A stretch of DNA of 64,000 nucleotides. It comes from Phocaeicola dorei (GTDB lineage: Bacteria; Bacteroidota; Bacteroidia; Bacteroidales; Bacteroidaceae). Positions 25,029-34,435 of this stretch are shown piece by piece. Position 1 is the first letter of the stretch, and each line of letters opens with the position of its first letter. The notes beneath the pieces were generated by a model. The model was not told the origin of the DNA. It was given only the letters and a program-made list of their open reading frames with translations, and ran no database searches. A program made the position numbers and the translations under genes. The stretch lies in the NCBI RefSeq assembly GCF_013009555.1, contig NZ_CP046176.1:2883501-2947500 (forward strand), in the 5' to 3' direction.

Positions 25029-26419
25029 GGGGGCGTAAAATAAACTGTGTCATGCGCTGTTTTTCTTTCAAGCTCATCGGTCGGGGATCGGCCAGCGCCA
25101 AGGGGGTGCACCAGCACTCCCGACGAGCGTAAAATTACAACAACTTAAATCTATCTCCAAACTTTATCGCCAGTTGTTGGGCAATGGTGCCCCAATTAGC
25201 CAGTGGCATAGTCCATTTCTTGCGTATGTTGCGATAAGCGAGGTAGACAAGCTTCTCAAGGGCGGTGTCATTAGGGAACACACCCTTGTTTTTTGTAACT
25301 TTCCGTATTTGCCGGTGGTAGCCTTCAACGGTATTCGTCGTATAAATCATACGACGTATATCGGATGTGAACTGGAAGTATTCAGTGAGCTTTTCCCAGT
25401 TGTCCTGCCACGACTTGATGACGATAGGATATTTCTCTCCCCATTTCTGATCTAAATCAAGAAGCTCCGTTTCAGCGGCATCCTTGCTGACTGCACCGTA
25501 AACCCGTTTCAGATCTTTAAGAAACTCCTTCTGGTGTTTACTGCCGACGTATTTGATGGAGTTACGTATCTGATGGACGATACAAAGTTGCACTATGGTA
25601 TCAGGGAATACGCTTTGGATGGCATCCGGGAAGCCCCTCAGACCATCGACACAAGCTATGAGAATGTCGTGTACACCACGGTTCTGTAAATCGGTCAGCA
25701 CATTCAACCAGAAGTTTGCCCCCTCATTCTTAGAGATGTACATCCCAAGCAAATCCTTACGACCGTCCTTATCTATAGCCAATACGTTGTAGATTGCATG
25801 GGTAATGGCACAGCCTCTCTCATCCATGACTTTATAATGAATGGCATCCATCCAGACTATCGGATAAATATAATCCAGGCTACGCGAACGCCACGCTTTT
25901 ATTTCCGGAAGTACCCGGTCAGTGATGGAACTGATTGTTTCGGCAGACACACGGTTACCAAGATTCTCTTCCATCCAATCGCTTATTTCACGTGTACTAT
26001 TACCAAGGGCATAAAGGCCGATTATGCGGTCAGCAACACCTTCCGCGAGAATGGTCTCCCGCTTCTTTATAAACTGAGGATCGAAGGTGGAATTACGATC
26101 ACGGGGGGTAGAAACGGTCACCTCACCCATAGAAGTTTGCACCTGCTTCTGCATCTTGCCATTACGACGGTTGCCACTCATGCGTTCATCCTCGGAAAGA
26201 TGGGCATCCATCTCACCTTCTAAAGCTGCATTTAAAATGCTCTCCAATAACGGGGCAAAAGCTCCGTCCTTACCCAACAAGGGCTTGCCAGCCTTGAGCT
26301 GCTCGATTGCCTTGTTCTTGATCCTTTCAAAATCAAATTCTTCACTCATAAAAAAACTGTGTTAGCAAAGTTAATACTTTATTTGTTTGCTTTGCTGACA
26401 CAGTTTAAATTACAGCCTC
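25029..26419. mobile_element. IS256-family insertion sequence, 1391 bp
   Basis: The terminal inverted repeats are 24 bases (25029-25052 and 26396-26419, 19 of 24 positions equal), sharing TAAACTGTGTCA at their inner ends. An 8-bp duplication GAAAAAAG flanks the element, as IS256-family elements usually give. It carries one intact transposase gene on the minus strand. The left internal region (25053-25134) has GC-rich hairpins (GGGGTGC with GCACTCC). The element inserted between a lipoprotein gene and its terminator. Confidence 0.92.
25135..26349 (-). CDS. IS256-family (mutator-type) transposase
   Basis: The 404-aa transposase is full length for the family. Recognisable parts are an N-terminal helical region (DAHLSEDERMSGNRRNGK), the first catalytic Asp in WMDAIHYKV, the second Asp in ACVDGLRGFP, the conserved QLCIVHQIRNS after it, and the C-terminal Glu in TTNTVEGYHRQIRK. 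All three DDE residues are present, so it is probably active. ATG 26349 lies 47 bases inside the right inverted repeat. The promoter is expected in the right end. Confidence 0.95.
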   Translation of the reverse strand: MSEEFDFERIKNKAIEQLKAGKPLLGKDGAFAPLLESILNAALEGEMDAHLSEDERMSGNRRNGKMQKQVQTSMGEVTVSTPRDRNSTFDPQFIKKRETILAEGVADRIIGLYALGNSTREISDWMEENLGNRVSAETISSITDRVLPEIKAWRSRSLDYIYPIVWMDAIHYKVMDERGCAITHAIYNVLAIDKDGRKDLLGMYISKNEGANFWLNVLTDLQNRGVHDILIACVDGLRGFPDAIQSVFPDTIVQLCIVHQIRNSIKYVGSKHQKEFLKDLKRVYGAVSKDAAETELLDLDQKWGEKYPIVIKSWQDNWEKLTEYFQFTSDIRRMIYTTNTVEGYHRQIRKVTKNKGVFPNDTALEKLVYLAYRNIRKKWTMPLANWGTIAQQLAIKFGDRFKLL

Positions 26420-26427
26420 GAAAAAAG
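26420..26427. repeat. target-site duplication, right copy
   Basis: GAAAAAAG is identical to 25021-25028. It overlaps the A-run and first bases of the terminator hairpin. Confidence 0.85.
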
Positions 26428-26467
26428 CGGGATGACACCCAACACATATCATCCCGCTCTCCTTTTT
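26420..26467. terminator. bidirectional intrinsic terminator, now next to an IS
   Basis: AGCGGGATGA (26426-26435) and TCATCCCGCT (26449-26458) form a perfect 10-bp stem. An A-run before it (26421-26426) serves the minus-strand ABC operon. A T-rich run after it (26459-26467) would serve plus-strand transcripts. Before the IS insertion it would have ended both the lipoprotein gene and the ABC operon. Confidence 0.8.
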
Positions 26468-26476
26468 CCCAATATA

Positions 26477-28789
26477 CTACTCACTCTTAATGCTATTTAC
26501 TGGATTCTCATTAGCGATACGCCAAGCTCTAACAACGACACACACCACTATCAGAGCGATAATCACCAATGCTGTTCCGACAAAATACAACGCATTCATG
26601 TCTATCGTTTCGGCAAATTGATCCAACCAGGCTTTTCCTGTAAAGTATGATACAACAATTCCTATCAAAACCGATGGAACAGCAACATACAATATATCAC
26701 GGGACAGCAACCGGAGAATAGTCGAAGCTTCGGCACCATTCACCTTACGGATGGCTATTTCCTTACTGCGACGTTGTGTTTCATCATTCACATAGCCTAT
26801 CAACCCCATAACAACAATAAGCAAAATAAAAGTAGAAGTAATCCATACAGAATTACGAAAACGGTATACATTACGATAGATTTCCTTCAGCATGGTATCT
26901 ATCGGAATAAATTCCAATGCCTTAGTGGAATGCACCTGCTCCATGTATTCGTTCAGTTTTTTCAAACTCTCATCGTATGGCTGCCTTAAACGTACATCAA
27001 AAGTGTGGCTAGTATTATGACTATAAACTAAAGCTACGGGAAACTGCTTATAGAGAAAAGACGTATTGCGCACATTACGGAATACACCAACAATGGTGCC
27101 AGCTTTATCAAAATCATTCAATCGTTTGCCTACTGCCCCATCTGTCCATTTCATCAGCCGCACTACTTCTTCGTTGACCAATACATCCCCCTCATTCTGC
27201 ATATCTTTCCCTTCAATAATAGTAATCCCCATGGTTTCAGCATAATTTTTATCACAAGGATTATACATCAAGGTTTCTATTCTCTTGCCACTATTATCAA
27301 TCAGCCCACGAGTCCAATACTCTCCCAGAACCCCATGCATAGAACGGGTGGCATTTTCCACCATGGGTTGACGACGAAGATCGCTAACCATATTCTCAGC
27401 TTCTTCGGGTGACATCCATGTCTCCGCCTCCACCAATCCTGGAGTACGGATACCCATATCACTATTAATCAAATGATGATACTGCATCAAAGATACTAAC
27501 AAAATCCCCATTACAAAAGATACTCCCATAAATTGTACAAATAAAAGAGAACGCTTCCACCCTTTTTTCCCATCTGTGTAACGACGAAAAACTTGAGTGA
27601 CAGGAATGCGTGAAAACAATCTTCCCGGTAACACTCCGGCTACCATGAACAGTACAAAAACAATGAGCATCGGAACCCATAGAGTTTCCAATGTAAAGAG
27701 TGAAGATAACTGCACCGAAAGTAAATCTTCTATCAGATCTTTGGTATTGAAAATAATAAAGAGGGCCACTATAACGGAAATTAATACCACAATCCCTGTC
27801 TCAAAAAGGAACATACTGAAAATGTTGATTGCACTGGCACCACTACACTTATGCACACCTATGCTTTTTGCTCTGCGGCTCATGGTAGCAATAGCTACTA
27901 ATACATAGTTCATGATCGCCACAAAAAATATAGCAAAGCCCAAAAAACCATAAATGTAAAGGCGAGTGCGGGTATTTGAGTCATCCAGATGAATTTCGGG
28001 CAATGGCTGTGCATCATAAAAGCTTCTCCATTCATCATCAGCAGAATCAGGATAATATTTTTGCATAGCCTTGTATATCTGACGATTGATTTCTTCTCTG
28101 TCCACCCCATCGCGCAAACGGAGAATAGTATAATAAATGTCATTACGTCCCCATGTTCCACCCCCTATATAGCCACCTCCGGCATAAATGGGAGCTACAA
28201 AATCAAAATGATAGGCAGTATTTTCCGGAGTATCCTGATAAACACCACGGACTGTCAGTTCATGCTGTTTATCCAAGGACAATTTTTGTCCCACAGGGTC
28301 CTGCCCACCAAAAGCATCACGAACAAAAGTTTCAGAAACAAATATACTCCCCGCCCTTTGTAATTCCTCAGGATTTCCTTTCAATACTTTGATGCCGAAA
28401 GTACGGAAATAGCAAGTATCTACATAAGCGTAATTTACATCTTTCAGCTTATGACCATCCTTGAATACATTTAATGTCTCAAAATTGAAAATGACTGTAG
28501 CATTTTCAATCCATTGTGACAAATCACTGCGGAACGCTTCTGCCATCGGAGCAAACAAGCTATCATCATATCCTTCTCCTTTCTCTCCAGTCTTCACATT
28601 CTCTCCCCCTCCACGTACCAATACCAATCGGTCGGCCTCAGGGTAACATTTCTCATAATTGAGTTCAAATGCTATTTGTGAAAAAAGCAAAATACCAATA
28701 GTCAGACCTAATGAAAGCGATATGACTTTCGTCACGTTGCTTCCACGGCCGTGTAATATCGATTGTATTGCATAATAGATTTGTTTCAT
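26477..28789 (-). CDS. MacB/FtsX-type ABC transporter permease (second permease)
   Basis: The 770-aa protein has FtsX topology. The first membrane helix is near residues 20-42 (ISLSLGLTIGILLFSQIAF), and a large periplasmic MacB-like domain runs to about 285. Three helices lie at about 285-400, a second periplasmic domain at about 440-670, and helices at the C-terminus end IANENPVNSIKSE. It shares the closing NENPV-SIKSE and the VFRRYT(D/E)GKKGWKR segment with the other permease, so the two are paralogues. It is the last gene of the three-gene operon, 20 bases after the ATPase gene. The substrate is unknown. Confidence 0.88.
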   Translation of the reverse strand: MKQIYYAIQSILHGRGSNVTKVISLSLGLTIGILLFSQIAFELNYEKCYPEADRLVLVRGGGENVKTGEKGEGYDDSLFAPMAEAFRSDLSQWIENATVIFNFETLNVFKDGHKLKDVNYAYVDTCYFRTFGIKVLKGNPEELQRAGSIFVSETFVRDAFGGQDPVGQKLSLDKQHELTVRGVYQDTPENTAYHFDFVAPIYAGGGYIGGGTWGRNDIYYTILRLRDGVDREEINRQIYKAMQKYYPDSADDEWRSFYDAQPLPEIHLDDSNTRTRLYIYGFLGFAIFFVAIMNYVLVAIATMSRRAKSIGVHKCSGASAINIFSMFLFETGIVVLISVIVALFIIFNTKDLIEDLLSVQLSSLFTLETLWVPMLIVFVLFMVAGVLPGRLFSRIPVTQVFRRYTDGKKGWKRSLLFVQFMGVSFVMGILLVSLMQYHHLINSDMGIRTPGLVEAETWMSPEEAENMVSDLRRQPMVENATRSMHGVLGEYWTRGLIDNSGKRIETLMYNPCDKNYAETMGITIIEGKDMQNEGDVLVNEEVVRLMKWTDGAVGKRLNDFDKAGTIVGVFRNVRNTSFLYKQFPVALVYSHNTSHTFDVRLRQPYDESLKKLNEYMEQVHSTKALEFIPIDTMLKEIYRNVYRFRNSVWITSTFILLIVVMGLIGYVNDETQRRSKEIAIRKVNGAEASTILRLLSRDILYVAVPSVLIGIVVSYFTGKAWLDQFAETIDMNALYFVGTALVIIALIVVCVVVRAWRIANENPVNSIKSE

Positions 28790-28809
28790 AACAACCCTCC
28801 TTTCATTAA

Positions 28810-29484
28810 TTATTCTTTAATGTTCGCCACTACGCTACCATCAAACAAATGAATGACACGATGAGCAAATCCGGCATCATGCTGAGAGTGAGTTACCATA
28901 ACAATACTAGTCCCCTCCTTGTTAAGTTCGGTCAATAGATTCATTACTTCAGCACCGTTCTTTGAGTCCAAATTACCAGTAGGCTCATCGGCGAGGATCA
29001 ATTTAGGATTAGTAACCACAGCACGGGCAATAGCCACACGCTGTTGTTGACCACCGGAAAGCTGTTGCGGAAAATGCTTGGCACGATGACTCAAATTCAT
29101 TCGCTTTAAAATTTCCAGAACACGCTCCTTACGCTCACTGGCCTTGATTCCAAGATAAGTCAACGGTAACTCCACATTTTCAAAAACATTCAGTTCGTCT
29201 ATCAGATTAAAACTCTGGAACACGAAACCTATCACACCCTTGCGCAAACGGGTACGTTCCTTCTCTTTTAGATTGGCCACCTCTTTTCCTATCAGTTTAT
29301 AACTACCCTCCGAAGGATTATCCAATAATCCGAGAATGTTCAACAACGTGGATTTTCCACAACCTGATGGTCCCATAATAGCTACAAACTCTCCTTCTTT
29401 CACCTCTATATTTACATGATTCAACGCAATTGTTTCTACTTCTGAAGTACGAAATACCTTACTTAAATTTTCAATCTGTATCAT
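28810..29484 (-). CDS. ABC transporter ATP-binding protein (MacB/LolD type)
   Basis: The 224-aa ATPase has Walker A GPSGCGKST (about residues 38-46), the Q-loop in FVFQSFNLI, signature LSGGQQQR, Walker B LILADEPTG and the H-loop MVTHSQHD. This is the MacB/LolD/FtsE subclass that powers mechanotransmission by FtsX-type permeases. It lies between the two permease genes with gaps of 20 and 34 bases, so one ATPase probably serves both permeases. Confidence 0.93.
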   Translation of the reverse strand: MIQIENLSKVFRTSEVETIALNHVNIEVKEGEFVAIMGPSGCGKSTLLNILGLLDNPSEGSYKLIGKEVANLKEKERTRLRKGVIGFVFQSFNLIDELNVFENVELPLTYLGIKASERKERVLEILKRMNLSHRAKHFPQQLSGGQQQRVAIARAVVTNPKLILADEPTGNLDSKNGAEVMNLLTELNKEGTSIVMVTHSQHDAGFAHRVIHLFDGSVVANIKE

Positions 29485-29518
29485 AATAATAAATTTTAAT
29501 TGTTTGTTCTATTGATCC

Positions 29519-31828
29519 TTATTCTGATTTAATACTCTTTACTGGATTCTCATTGGCAATGCGCCATGTTTTGGAAATGACACAACTGACAATCAATATC
29601 AAGACCACAATAGCTACACATACATAATAAGGAACAAGCGAACCTACAGTCACAGCAAACTGTTCCATCCATAAACCACCTACATACCATGCTCCTAATG
29701 TACCTGCGACTACAGCCGGGAAAGAAATCCAAAGAACATCTTGCACCAACATTTCCAATATCGCAAATGACTCAGCTCCATTCACTTTACGAATAGCAAT
29801 TTCTTTCGAACGTCGCTGTAATTCATCATTAATATAGCCTATCAGTCCCATCAAAGTAATAAACAAGATGGCAATTGCCGCCAATAAAGTCGCATTACGA
29901 AATACACGAACGGAATTATAACTATCCGCCATTTTTTGTTCCAAGCTTTCAAAACCGACTGTTTGATTCGGAAAAGCTTCGGCAGCATCACGGTTCAGTT
30001 TCTGAAGATTCTCACCAAAGGGTTCCTTCAGACGGAGATAAACAAGATCAGCCAAATCTCTGGGATGATGGTGCAGAACAAATGGTTTCAGCTCTGAGTA
30101 GAATCCGTCAATATTAAAATCTTTAATCACACCTACTATTTTGACACGTCCTTCTTCTGTCTGAATACTCTTACCTAAAACATCTTTTCCCCAATGCATT
30201 CTCCGCACAAATTCCTCATTGACAGCCACCTCACCGGATTCACGCGGTACACGCCCTTGCTGTATGGCCATTCCCATAAAAGCGACATAATTCTCCTGAG
30301 TAAAATCATAGCGACTGGAAAAAAGGCTCGTTCCTTTCTCATCCGGTATCATCTGCCCGCTATATCCATTAGACGGATAGCTAGTTGCTGAGGTCAATGC
30401 TTCCACGTATGGAAGCCCTTCATAAAAGTGACGGGCAGCAAGCCGAGCTTCAGCATCCGGTGCATTATTAATACCAATCACTACCCGCTCAGGATTATAA
30501 CCCGGATCTTTATTAATAACATAATGATACTGGAGCATCACTACACACATCAATCCACATATAAAAGCCACTCCTGCAAATTGGATAAACAATAACGGAC
30601 GTTTCCATCCTTTTTTACCCTCTGTATAACGCCGGAAAACCTGTGTGACCGGTATCTTTGAAAAAATTCGTCCCGGCAGCACACCACCAATGAGGAATAA
30701 GACAGCAGTCACTCCCAAAGGCACCCAAATACGTTCCACCGCAAAAAGGGACTCCAGTTTAGCAGCTGTAGTATCTTCCACAAACTCCCGGAAATTAAAC
30801 ATTAAAAAAACCATCAAAAACAATGAAAGCAAAATAATAATACCTGTTTCCCACATAAACATACCAAAAACAGTACCCGTCCCCGCTCCGCTGCATTTAT
30901 GAACACCAATACTTTTGGCACGCCGGCTCAATGAAGAAATAGAAATCAACACATAATTCAATGTCGTGATAAACAAAATAGATATACCTAAAATAAGCAT
31001 AATATTACGCATTCTTTTCACTTCATCATATCCACGGTACGTATCCCGAACAGGTTTTGCCATGACAGTGATTCCAAACTTATCACTTCTGGGAATATGT
31101 TGCTGTACTACCATATCAATACGCTTGTTCAATTCATCCAAATCAATATCCTGCTTCAACCGGATATATTCTTTCCAGCTGTCCCCACCGTTCCATGAAT
31201 AATTTCCTATCCGGCGGCTCCAGATAGAAGGCAAGGAAATGACGGCCTTCGGTCGCATAGTACAATTCTCAGGTAAAGCAGCATACGTTCCTTTGACTGT
31301 CAACTCAATTTCCTTATTGAAACTAATTATTTTACCAATCGGGTTCTCACCGCCAAACATTTTATCCGCCAAATCTTTACTCAGGAAAATTACATCTTTT
31401 TGCTGCAATTCGCGTACCGGATCACCACTCAAGACCTCAATACCCATTGTCTGAAAAAACAATGAATCAGCAGCAACTTTAAAATCATCAAAACGGACAC
31501 TTCCGTTGTAAACAGGTGATGATACCGGCCATATCCCCGCACTTGCCGCCGATTCCACAATTTCCGGCATTGCATCCAGTATGCCTCCGGCAGCTGCACC
31601 GATAATATATTCACTAGGAGGAAGAGGTTCCCCATTTACTGTCCATATATTCCACAATTGGTATAATTTATCATGATCCTTAAAACAAGTATCAAAACTC
31701 TGCTCATACACAACTCTTGAGAAAAGCAAAATACTCATAGTCAGGCCCAAGCCTAACGAGACGACTTTTATTATATTAGAACTTCGTCCATGTATCAAAG
31801 CCTGAATGACATAATAAATCTGTTTCAT
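29519..31828 (-). CDS. MacB/FtsX-type ABC transporter permease (first permease)
   Basis: The 769-aa paralogue of the other permease has the same layout: N-terminal helix (VVSLGLGLTMSILLFSRVV), a large periplasmic domain, a central helix bundle (about 275-395), a second periplasmic domain and C-terminal helices. It is the first gene of the operon, preceded by a 5' leader of about 105 bases from a sigma-54-type promoter. No membrane-fusion protein or outer-membrane channel gene is in the operon, so partners must be encoded elsewhere, or the complex only works within the envelope. Confidence 0.88.
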   Translation of the reverse strand: MKQIYYVIQALIHGRSSNIIKVVSLGLGLTMSILLFSRVVYEQSFDTCFKDHDKLYQLWNIWTVNGEPLPPSEYIIGAAAGGILDAMPEIVESAASAGIWPVSSPVYNGSVRFDDFKVAADSLFFQTMGIEVLSGDPVRELQQKDVIFLSKDLADKMFGGENPIGKIISFNKEIELTVKGTYAALPENCTMRPKAVISLPSIWSRRIGNYSWNGGDSWKEYIRLKQDIDLDELNKRIDMVVQQHIPRSDKFGITVMAKPVRDTYRGYDEVKRMRNIMLILGISILFITTLNYVLISISSLSRRAKSIGVHKCSGAGTGTVFGMFMWETGIIILLSLFLMVFLMFNFREFVEDTTAAKLESLFAVERIWVPLGVTAVLFLIGGVLPGRIFSKIPVTQVFRRYTEGKKGWKRPLLFIQFAGVAFICGLMCVVMLQYHYVINKDPGYNPERVVIGINNAPDAEARLAARHFYEGLPYVEALTSATSYPSNGYSGQMIPDEKGTSLFSSRYDFTQENYVAFMGMAIQQGRVPRESGEVAVNEEFVRRMHWGKDVLGKSIQTEEGRVKIVGVIKDFNIDGFYSELKPFVLHHHPRDLADLVYLRLKEPFGENLQKLNRDAAEAFPNQTVGFESLEQKMADSYNSVRVFRNATLLAAIAILFITLMGLIGYINDELQRRSKEIAIRKVNGAESFAILEMLVQDVLWISFPAVVAGTLGAWYVGGLWMEQFAVTVGSLVPYYVCVAIVVLILIVSCVISKTWRIANENPVKSIKSE

Positions 31829-31945
31829 ATTTCGTGTTTTTAATCATTATTATTTTGAAAGAGAGAAGTCCCGTTTCACAACGTTACTTCCCATAAAGTG
31901 TATAAGAAACTAAAGTTTCTATAATTCGTTCTCTATAATAGAAAT

Positions 31946-31960
31946 GCTAAAACCGTGCCA
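31946..31960 (-). promoter_or_regulatory. sigma-54 promoter of the ABC operon
   Basis: On the minus strand TGGCACGGTTTTAGCA has GG and GC exactly 10 bases apart. It matches TGGCACG-N4-TTGCA at all but one position. The expected start site is about 105 bases before the ATG at 31828. Confidence 0.7.
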
Positions 31961-32015
31961 CGCAAACAAACAACTGATTAACAACATATTGCAAAAGAAC
32001 AAAAAGAAACAGTCT

Positions 32016-32052
32016 GTCTAATTATTAGACAATGATGTATGATAATTAGACA
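32016..32052. promoter_or_regulatory. enhancer-like dyad upstream of the sigma-54 promoter
   Basis: TGTCTAATTATTAGACA (32016-32032) is a perfect 8+1+8 palindrome. A further half-site ATTAGACA occurs at 32045-32052, 20 bases (two helical turns) along. Both lie about 55-110 bases upstream of the -24 element, a usual place for NtrC-type activator sites. They are also about 60-100 bases upstream of the -7 box of the divergent peptidase gene. Confidence 0.6.
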
Positions 32053-32113
32053 AACTATAAAAACAAACAAATAGTTCTACGCTTCAAACTTATTGGAATT
32101 TGCCTTATTTTAC

Positions 32114-32121
32114 TATCTTTG
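32114..32121 (+). promoter_or_regulatory. -7 box of the M3 peptidase gene
   Basis: TATCTTTG matches TAnnTTTG and lies 28 bases before the ATG at 32150. Confidence 0.6.
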
Positions 32122-32149
32122 CATTATCACCTATATAAAACAAATTATT

Positions 32150-34255
32150 ATGAAACACATTCTTTTGGCAGCCTGTGCGGTTGCCATATTAAGCGGTTGC
32201 GGTTCGCAAGGGAAACAGGCAGCCCCTACCGGAAATCCATTCCTTTCGGAGTACACAACTCCCTTCCAGGTTCCTCCTTTCGACCAAATCAAGATGGAAC
32301 ATTACAAACCCGCCTTTTTGCAGGGCATGGAAGAACAACAGAAAGAGATTGACGCTATAGTAAACAACCCCGAACCCGCCACTTTCCAGAATACCATTGC
32401 AGCACTGGATCAAAGCGGAACGTTACTTCGTAAAGTCAGCACCGTATTCTACGGACTGAAAAGCGCCAATACCAATGATGAAATGGATGCACTGAGCCGT
32501 GAACTCTCTCCACTACAATCAAAACACAGCGATGACATCGCCTTAAATGAAAAACTTTTTGCACGTATCAAAGCTGTCTATGAAAATCCCGGCAATTTGG
32601 ACAAAGAGCAAAAGAAGTTGTTGGAAGAAACCTATAAAGATTTTGTACGTGGAGGTGCCAACCTGGATGCCGAAAGTCAAAAAAAATTGCGTGAATTAAA
32701 TAGTGAGATTTCCATGTTGCAGCTCACCTTCGGCCAAAATATGCAGAAGGAAACCAATGCTTTCCAATTGATCGTGGACAAAGAAGAAGACTTAGCCGGA
32801 TTACCCCAAAACCTGATTGCCAGTGCTGCCGAAACAGCTAAAGAAGCAGGCATGGAAGGCAAATGGATTTTCACCCTGCATAATCCCAGCGTCATGCCTT
32901 TCCTGCAATATGCCGACAACCGAAACCTGCGCGAAAAGATATTCAAAGGATACATTAACAGAGGAAATAACGGAAATGAATACGACAACAAGGAAGTGGT
33001 ACGCAAACTGCTCAAAGCCCGTCTGGAAAAAGCCAAGCTGATGGGATATGAAAACTATGCTTCCTTTGCACTGGAAGAACGTATGGCGAAAACACCGGAT
33101 GCCGTATATAAATTATTAGACCAGATTTGGACACCTACTCTGTCCAAAGCCAAAGAAGAACTGGCAGATATCAATGCCGAAATAAAGAAAGACGGAAAAA
33201 CCTTCACAGCCGAAGGTTGGGACTGGCGTTATTATGCAGACCGGGCCAAGAAAGCCAAATTCGACTTGGATGAAAATCAGGTACGTCCTTATCTGAAACT
33301 GGAAAACGTACGTAACGGTGTGTTCTATGTTGCCAACAAACTATACGGTATCACTTTCACCCAGCTGGACAATCTTCCCCTCCCTCATCCCGATGCACAG
33401 GCATTCGAATGTAAGGACAAAGACGGTTCTCATCTAGGTGTACTCTATATGGACTTCTTTCCGCGTGCCAGCAAGAAAGGTGGCGCATGGTGCGGAAGCT
33501 ATCGTTCACAGACCTACAAGGACGGCAAGAAAGTGGCTCCTGTAGTAACCGTGGTATGCAACTTTACCAAACCGGCAGCCGGACAACCCGCTTTGCTCAG
33601 TGCAGACGAAGCGAATACCTTGTTCCACGAATTCGGACATGCTTTACATAATCTTTTCAAAGATGTACATTATTATGGTGTGGCTAGTGTTCCGCGTGAT
33701 TTTGTAGAACTGCCGTCACAGATAGATGAGCATTGGGCTTTTGAACCGGAGGTATTGAATGTATATGCCAAACATTATCAGACAGGTGAAGTTATTCCTG
33801 CCGGACTGGTTGAAAAAATGGACAAGAGTGGCAAATACGGACAAGGCTTCGCTACGGCTGAATATTTAGCTGCTTCCCTGCTGGATATGGATTATCATGT
33901 ATTAAAAGAAATTCCCAATGATATGGACGTTATGCAGTTCGAAACAGAAACATTAGGTAAGCGCGGATTGCTGAAACAAATTCCGTCACGCTACCGCACC
34001 ACTTATTTCAACCATACCATGGGTGGTGGATATACTGCCGGTTACTATAGTTATATTTGGGCGGAAGTGCTGGATTGTGACGCATACGAGGCATACAAGG
34101 AAACGGGCGATATTTTCAATCAGGAAGTGGCCGGTAAGTTCCGCAAATATATCCTCACTCCCGGCTGCATTGACGATGCGATGGACATGTATGTCAATTT
34201 CCGCGGCAAAGAACCCGGTATTGATCCCTTGTTGAAGAACAGAGGACTAAAATAA
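32150..34255 (+). CDS. dcp: peptidyl-dipeptidase (M3 family), lipoprotein
   Basis: This is a zinc metallopeptidase of the Dcp/oligopeptidase A type that removes dipeptides or cleaves short oligopeptides. The HExxH motif is in LFHEFGHALHN (about residue 490), with the downstream zinc-ligand helix VELPSQIDEHW. The start at ATG 32150 gives a signal peptide with lipobox LSGC (HILLAACAVAILSGC), so it is predicted to be a lipoprotein facing the periplasm. An upstream in-frame ATG at 32093 would bury this signal and lie before the -7 box. The length (701 aa) is normal. It is monocistronic, with a hairpin terminator after it. Confidence 0.92.
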   Translation: MKHILLAACAVAILSGCGSQGKQAAPTGNPFLSEYTTPFQVPPFDQIKMEHYKPAFLQGMEEQQKEIDAIVNNPEPATFQNTIAALDQSGTLLRKVSTVFYGLKSANTNDEMDALSRELSPLQSKHSDDIALNEKLFARIKAVYENPGNLDKEQKKLLEETYKDFVRGGANLDAESQKKLRELNSEISMLQLTFGQNMQKETNAFQLIVDKEEDLAGLPQNLIASAAETAKEAGMEGKWIFTLHNPSVMPFLQYADNRNLREKIFKGYINRGNNGNEYDNKEVVRKLLKARLEKAKLMGYENYASFALEERMAKTPDAVYKLLDQIWTPTLSKAKEELADINAEIKKDGKTFTAEGWDWRYYADRAKKAKFDLDENQVRPYLKLENVRNGVFYVANKLYGITFTQLDNLPLPHPDAQAFECKDKDGSHLGVLYMDFFPRASKKGGAWCGSYRSQTYKDGKKVAPVVTVVCNFTKPAAGQPALLSADEANTLFHEFGHALHNLFKDVHYYGVASVPRDFVELPSQIDEHWAFEPEVLNVYAKHYQTGEVIPAGLVEKMDKSGKYGQGFATAEYLAASLLDMDYHVLKEIPNDMDVMQFETETLGKRGLLKQIPSRYRTTYFNHTMGGGYTAGYYSYIWAEVLDCDAYEAYKETGDIFNQEVAGKFRKYILTPGCIDDAMDMYVNFRGKEPGIDPLLKNRGLK

Positions 34256-34272
34256 CCCTCTAACCCAAAATA

Positions 34273-34327
34273 GAATTCCTCCCCCTGCGAAAGACAAATG
34301 ATTGTGATTCTTGCAGTGGGAGGATTC
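34273..34327 (+). terminator. hairpin after the M3 peptidase gene
   Basis: GAATTCCTCCC pairs with GGGAGGATTC (one bulged T) around a 34-base loop that itself has CCTGC/GCAG complementarity. A weak TCATTTC tail follows. Confidence 0.55.
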
Positions 34328-34435
34328 TCATTTCGTAGTATGATTGCGGATAGTTCTTTTTATTTTTTGTTCCAAAGCAAGAAATAATCCTCAGAGAAAG
34401 CGTACCTTTATGCCTGTCAAATCAAAAATTAAATT

